In this document: one piece after another, positions 7,001 to 16,603 of the stretch
Numbering within the stretch: position 1 is the stretch's first letter
Layout: each line of letters begins with the position of its first letter
NCBI GenBank assembly: GCA_041562215.1
Contig: JBFEYJ010000047.1
Location: 1 to 16,603 of the forward strand
DNA length: 16,603 bases
Reading direction: 5' to 3'
DNA from: JBFEYJ01 sp041562215
GTDB taxonomy: Bacteria; Pseudomonadota; Gammaproteobacteria; Thiohalomonadales; Thiohalomonadaceae
Position numbers and translations under genes: made by a program
The notes under the pieces: model-generated
Seen by the model: only the letters and a program-made list of their open reading frames with translations
Database searches by the model: none
What the model was told of the DNA's origin: nothing

Positions 7001-8097
7001 CGAATAAGCTTAAGTCCGGCGACAAGATCACAAAAGCATATCTGACCGAGCTTGAACGAGACAAGTGGTTCGAGATCCGTCTGAAGAGTGACGAGACCAA
7101 CGGCCAGCTTGAGGCAATCGCCGATCAGATCCAGAACCAGCGCAAGGAGTTTGAGCAGCATTACGAGTCCAAGCGCAAGAAGCTGACCCAGGGTGACGAC
7201 CTTGCTCCCGGCGTGCTGAAAATGGTTAAGGTCTATATGGCCGTCAAGCGTCGCATCCAACCTGGTGACAAGATGGCAGGGCGCCACGGTAACAAAGGTG
7301 TAATCTCGATGATTGTCCCTGTCGAGGATATGCCTTATAGCGAAGATGGCACCCCGGTGGACATCGTCCTCAACCCGCTCGGCGTACCATCGCGTATGAA
7401 CGTAGGTCAGGTTCTGGAGACCCACCTGGGCTGGGCCGCCAAAGGCCTTGGCAAGAAGATCAACGCAATGATCCAGGCCAAAGCCAAGATTGACGAGGTG
7501 CGAAAATTCCTCGATACGGTCTATAACGCCAGTGGTAAAGCTGAAGATATCAGTAGCCTGAGTGATGAAGAGGTGCTGAACCTTTCGCAAAACCTGCGTA
7601 CCGGCGTGCCGATGGCAACTCCTGTCTTCGATGGCATTAATGAAGCGGAGGTTAAGGCCATGCTGCGTTTGGCTGATTTGCCTGAAAGCGGCCAGACCAT
7701 ATTGATCGACGGGCGTACCGGAGAAGCATTCGAGCGACCTGTCACGGTCGGCTATATGTACATGCTCAAACTCAACCACCTGGTGGATGACAAGATGCAT
7801 GCCCGTTCAACCGGACCATATAGCCTGGTTACCCAGCAGCCGCTTGGCGGCAAGGCCCAGTTTGGTGGACAGCGCTTCGGTGAGATGGAAGTGTGGGCAC
7901 TGGAAGCATACGGTGCAGCCTACACCCTGCAGGAGATGTTGACCGTCAAGTCCGATGATGTAAATGGCCGAACCAAGATGTATAAAAACATCGTGGATGG
8001 CGACCATCGGATGGATGCAGGCATGCCGGAATCCTTCAATGTACTGCTGAAGGAGATCCGCGCACTGGGTATCGATATCGAACTGGAGCAAGACTAG
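4027..8097 (+). CDS. rpoB: DNA-directed RNA polymerase subunit beta
   Basis: The beta subunit forms, with beta-prime, the catalytic cleft of RNA polymerase and holds the rifampicin site. The protein has 1356 residues (E. coli 1342). The rifampicin region runs from G511 with [16 protein letters not shown] and [13 protein letters not shown]. D520, H530 and S535 match E. coli D516, H526 and S531, so no common resistance change is present. [11 protein letters not shown] follows. The flap region around 889–930 contains [23 protein letters not shown], and the active-centre stretch [15 protein letters not shown] is near 1080–1094. The C-terminal clamp part, with [24 protein letters not shown], is complete. 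GAGGA lies six bases before ATG 4027. The reading frame is intact throughout. rpoC follows after 55 bases, a spacer that holds a small 5-bp hairpin (8099–8115). Confidence 0.99.
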   Translation: [1356 protein letters not shown]

Positions 8098-8152
8098 TCC
8101 GTGCGTTGAACACGGGGCTGTTTAACGACGGACAACTGAGGAGATTACAACG

Positions 8153-12343
<4,191 letters not shown>

Positions 12344-12378
12344 TTCGGTTCTAAAACCGATGCGACCGTGCGATCTGC

Positions 12379-12407
12379 TTGACATCGTGAGCGTGCGGTC
12401 ATAGAAT
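12379..12407 (+). promoter_or_regulatory. Sigma-70 promoter of the str operon
   Basis: TTGACA (12379–12384, perfect -35) is separated by exactly 17 bases from TAGAAT (12402–12407, five of six for the -10). It lies between rpoC and rpsL, so it should drive rpsL–rpsG–fusA–tuf. The start point would be near 12413–12416. The bases after the -10, TCCGC, are C/G-rich, as in promoters under stringent (ppGpp/DksA) control; that last point is inference. Confidence 0.85.
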
Positions 12408-12422
12408 TCCGCTTCTTTTCTT

Positions 12423-12455
12423 ACAGGCCGGTATTTCGCCGGCCTGTGTTTATTT
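12423..12455 (+). terminator. Terminator-like hairpin between the str promoter and rpsL
   Basis: ACAGGCCGG (12423–12431) pairs perfectly with CCGGCCTGT (12439–12447) around a seven-base loop, and a T-rich tail GTTTATTT (12448–12455) follows. It would end rpoBC transcripts. It lies downstream of the str promoter, so transcripts starting there must also pass it, within about 35 bases of their start. It may therefore be an attenuator or a leader element as well as the rpoC terminator. Confidence 0.7.
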
Positions 12456-12478
12456 CTGTGCTGGAGCAAAGTAGGAAT

Positions 12479-12853
12479 ATGGCAACTATTAACCAGCTGG
12501 TCCGGAAGCCGAGAGGGCGTAAAGCGACCAAGAGCAATGTGCCGGCCCTGGAGGCTTGCCCGCAAAAGCGTGGTGTCTGCACCCGTGTTTACACCACTAC
12601 GCCGAAAAAGCCGAACTCTGCAATGCGTAAGGTCGCTCGTGTGCGCCTGACCAATGGCTATGAAGTGACCTCCTATATCGGTGGTGAGGGCCATAACCTG
12701 CAGGAGCACTCGGTAGTACTCATCCGTGGCGGACGTGTCAAGGATTTGCCCGGTGTGCGTTATCACACCGTGCGTGGAGCCCTTGATACCTCCGGCGTAA
12801 ATGACCGTCGTCAGGCCCGTTCAAAATACGGCGCCAAACGACCCAAGTCATAA
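12479..12853 (+). CDS. rpsL: 30S ribosomal protein S12
   Basis: S12 lies at the decoding centre of the small subunit, checks codon–anticodon fit, and is the classic site of streptomycin resistance. The 124 residues equal E. coli in length. TTTPKKPNSAMRKVARVRL holds K43, and GGRVKDLPGVRYH holds K88 and D89 (the residue methylthiolated in many bacteria). Both lysines are wild type, so a streptomycin-sensitive form is expected. ATG 12479 gives the invariant MATINQLVRKPR start. A GTG at 12446 in frame lies inside the upstream hairpin and is not credible. The ribosome site is unusual: AGGA (12473–12476) is only two bases from the ATG, while GGAG (12463–12466) is twelve bases away. First gene of the str operon. 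Confidence 0.98.
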   Translation: MATINQLVRKPRGRKATKSNVPALEACPQKRGVCTRVYTTTPKKPNSAMRKVARVRLTNGYEVTSYIGGEGHNLQEHSVVLIRGGRVKDLPGVRYHTVRGALDTSGVNDRRQARSKYGAKRPKS

Positions 12854-12879
12854 TTGCATAACGAGTAAGGTTACATACG

Positions 12880-13350
12880 ATGCCCAGAAGAAGAGTCGCA
12901 GCCAAGCGTGAGATTCTGCCGGATCCCAAGTTCGGAAACCGCACGCTTTCCAAGTTCATGAATATCGTCATGCTCGACGGTAAAAAGTCCGTTGCCGAGA
13001 AGATCGTCTACGGTGCTCTGGACCGTGTGGCAGAGAAGGGTAAGGGTGACGCGCTGGAGATGTTCGAGAAAGCGCTGGGTAACATCCGCCCGATGGTTGA
13101 GGTTAAGTCACGTCGTGTCGGCGGTGCTACCTACCAGGTGCCAATTGAAGTGCGTGGTGACCGTGGTGTTGCCCTGGCAATGCGCTGGTTGGTGGATTCC
13201 GCGCGTAAGCGTGGTGAGAAATCCATGGGTATGCGTTTAGCCGGTGAGATCCTCGATGCTGTGGAGAACAAAGGTTCTGCCGTCAAGAAGCGCGAAGATA
13301 CCCACCGTATGGCTGAGGCCAATAAAGCATTCGCCCATTACCGCTGGTAA
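12880..13350 (+). CDS. rpsG: 30S ribosomal protein S7
   Basis: S7 is a primary assembly protein that binds the 3' major domain of 16S rRNA, starts assembly of the 30S head, and lines the E site. The 156 residues match the usual bacterial length. The start PRRRVAAKREILPDPKFGN and the RRVGGATYQVPIEV segment (about 78–91), a beta-hairpin region, are typical. The end is EDTHRMAEANKAFAHYRW. TAAGG lies nine bases before the ATG. The spacer from rpsL is only 26 bases, much shorter than the roughly 96-base E. coli spacer in which S7 binds to repress translation, so that autoregulatory site is not present in its known place. fusA follows after 24 bases. Confidence 0.98.
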   Translation: MPRRRVAAKREILPDPKFGNRTLSKFMNIVMLDGKKSVAEKIVYGALDRVAEKGKGDALEMFEKALGNIRPMVEVKSRRVGGATYQVPIEVRGDRGVALAMRWLVDSARKRGEKSMGMRLAGEILDAVENKGSAVKKREDTHRMAEANKAFAHYRW

Positions 13351-13374
13351 TCACGGTAATAGAGGTCTGTCATC

Positions 13375-15474
<2,100 letters not shown>

Positions 15475-15512
15475 CTGTTTTTCAGCATATTCAAGAATAC
15501 GAGGTAATTGTC

Positions 15513-16603
15513 GTGTCCAAGGAAAAATTTGAACGTACGAAACCGCACGTTAACGTAGGCACCATCGGTCACGTCGACCATGGCAAGACCACCCTGACAG
15601 CTGCCCTGACCAAGTGCATGGCAGAGAAGCATGGTGGCGAGTTCAAGGCCTATGACCAGATCGACGGCGCTCCTGAAGAGCGTGCCCGTGGTATCACCAT
15701 CGCCACCGCGCACGTAGAGTACGAGTCAGACGTTCGTCATTACGCTCACGTCGACTGTCCCGGCCATGCTGACTACGTCAAGAACATGATCACCGGTGCG
15801 GCGCAAATGGACGGCGCGATCCTGGTCGTGTCAGCCGCTGACGGCCCGATGCCGCAGACCCGCGAGCACATCCTGCTTTCGCGTCAGGTTGGTGTACCGT
15901 ACATCGTGGTGTACATGAACAAGGCTGACATGGTGGACGACGCCGAGCTGCTGGAGCTGGTCGAAATGGAAATCCGTGAGCTGTTGAGCTCGTACGATTT
16001 TCCTGGCGACGACACCCCGGTGATCACCGGCTCTGCCCTGAAAGCGCTTGAAGGCGACCAGAGTGACATCGGTGTGCCCTCAATCATCAAGCTGGTTGAT
16101 GCGCTGGATAGCTACATTCCCGAGCCGGAACGTGCCGTTGACGGTGCCTTCCTGATGCCTGTTGAGGATGTGTTCTCTATCTCTGGTCGTGGTACCGTGG
16201 CTACCGGGCGTATTGAACGCGGTATCGTTAAGGTTGGTGAAGAAGTTGAAATCGTGGGTATCCGCGACACCACCAAAACCACGGTTACCGGTGTGGAAAT
16301 GTTCCGCAAGCTGCTTGATCAGGGTGAAGCCGGTGACAACGTTGGTATTTTGTTGCGCGGCACCAAGCGTGATGATATCGAGCGTGGTCAGGTACTGTGC
16401 AAGCCGGGTTCAATCAAGCCGCACACCAAGTTCGAAGCTGAGGTCTATGTGCTGAGCAAGGACGAAGGTGGTCGTCACACCCCGTTCTTCAACGGTTACC
16501 GCCCGCAGTTCTACTTCCGTACCACCGACGTTACCGGTGCGTGCGACCTGCCGGAAGGCGTTGAAATGGTAATGCCTGGTGACAACGTACAGATGACCGT
16601 CTC
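15513..16603 (+). CDS. tuf: Elongation factor Tu, 5' part (downstream tuf copy, cut by window end)
   Basis: EF-Tu delivers aminoacyl-tRNA to the ribosomal A site as a ternary complex with GTP. The visible 363 codons start with GTG 15513 (MSKEKFERTKPHVNVGTIGH), preceded by GAGG at eight bases. The G1 motif GHVDHGKT spans 19–26. The G3 motif DCPGH spans 81–85, with catalytic H85. The G4 motif is NKAD at 136–139, where the third residue is Ala instead of the Cys seen in E. coli. Domain 2 begins near 210, and domain 3 is under way when the window stops. Joining base 16603 to base 142 restores a complete 396-residue protein in frame. Last gene of the str operon; its terminator is outside the window. 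Confidence 0.98.
   Translation, partial: MSKEKFERTKPHVNVGTIGHVDHGKTTLTAALTKCMAEKHGGEFKAYDQIDGAPEERARGITIATAHVEYESDVRHYAHVDCPGHADYVKNMITGAAQMDGAILVVSAADGPMPQTREHILLSRQVGVPYIVVYMNKADMVDDAELLELVEMEIRELLSSYDFPGDDTPVITGSALKALEGDQSDIGVPSIIKLVDALDSYIPEPERAVDGAFLMPVEDVFSISGRGTVATGRIERGIVKVGEEVEIVGIRDTTKTTVTGVEMFRKLLDQGEAGDNVGILLRGTKRDDIERGQVLCKPGSIKPHTKFEAEVYVLSKDEGGRHTPFFNGYRPQFYFRTTDVTGACDLPEGVEMVMPGDNVQMTV
16463..16603 (+). repeat. Terminal direct repeat, right copy (within tuf)
   Basis: These bases match 1–141 exactly, with an offset of 16,462 bases. They code for residues 318–363 of EF-Tu in the second tuf gene. The match ends only at the window edge. Confidence 0.97.

Noticed and set aside
6895..7800. 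Long open frame antisense to rpoB, and others antisense to rpoC and fusA
   Set aside because: Long antisense frames are expected opposite highly biased codon use. No ribosome site, promoter or recognisable domain supports them.
12446..12478. GTG start giving S12 eleven extra residues
   Set aside because: It lies within the leader hairpin, and S12 proteins begin MATINQL at ATG 12479.
15918..15929. NKAD instead of NKCD in the EF-Tu G4 motif
   Set aside because: The motif requires N, K and D; the third position varies among bacteria, so this is not a functional anomaly.

Overview
The window is a core housekeeping locus of a gammaproteobacterium. It holds the translation and transcription super-cluster tuf–trpT–secE–nusG–rplK–rplA–rplJ–rplL–rpoB–rpoC–rpsL–rpsG–fusA–tuf, with every gene on the + strand. 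Gammaproteobacterial identity is supported by the protein sequences. RpoC has its two zinc clusters and catalytic aspartates at exactly the E. coli residue numbers and carries the large insertion inside the trigger loop. RpoB is co-linear with E. coli through the rifampicin region. The order (trpT between tuf and secE, and the str operon directly behind rpoC) is that of Pseudomonas and many non-enteric gammaproteobacteria, not of E. coli. From memory, EF-Tu details resemble Chromatiales-like sulfur-oxidising lineages, but I hold that weakly.

Layout. 1–241 is the 3' end of one tuf gene, followed by a strong hairpin and tRNA-Trp(CCA). 438–1324 is secE–nusG. 1325–1449 is a leader with a long hairpin and a probable L1-binding element, then rplK–rplA (L11, L1). 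2581–2831 is a structured leader of the L10 type, then rplJ–rplL (L10, L7/L12). 3790–4026 holds alternative hairpins and a clear intrinsic attenuator ahead of rpoB–rpoC. 12344–12478 holds a near-consensus sigma-70 promoter followed at once by a terminator-like hairpin, then the str operon rpsL–rpsG–fusA–tuf. The last tuf gene is cut by the window end. No gene-free gap exceeds about 250 bases.

The genes serve one purpose, building and running the gene-expression machinery. They encode RNA polymerase core subunits and the elongation factor NusG, ribosomal stalk and decoding proteins, EF-G and EF-Tu, tRNA-Trp, and the SecE translocon subunit. Regulation visible in the sequence is mainly at RNA level: autogenous leaders for L1 and L10, an attenuator between the ribosomal-protein and polymerase genes, and a promoter plus hairpin for str.

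The most notable feature is technical. The first 141 bases equal the last 141 bases exactly, because both lie in tuf. The piece would therefore look circular, with a unit of 16,462 bp, although it is almost certainly a chromosomal segment bounded by two near-identical tuf genes. I see no mobile element, CRISPR array, defence system or unknown protein, and no previously undescribed system.
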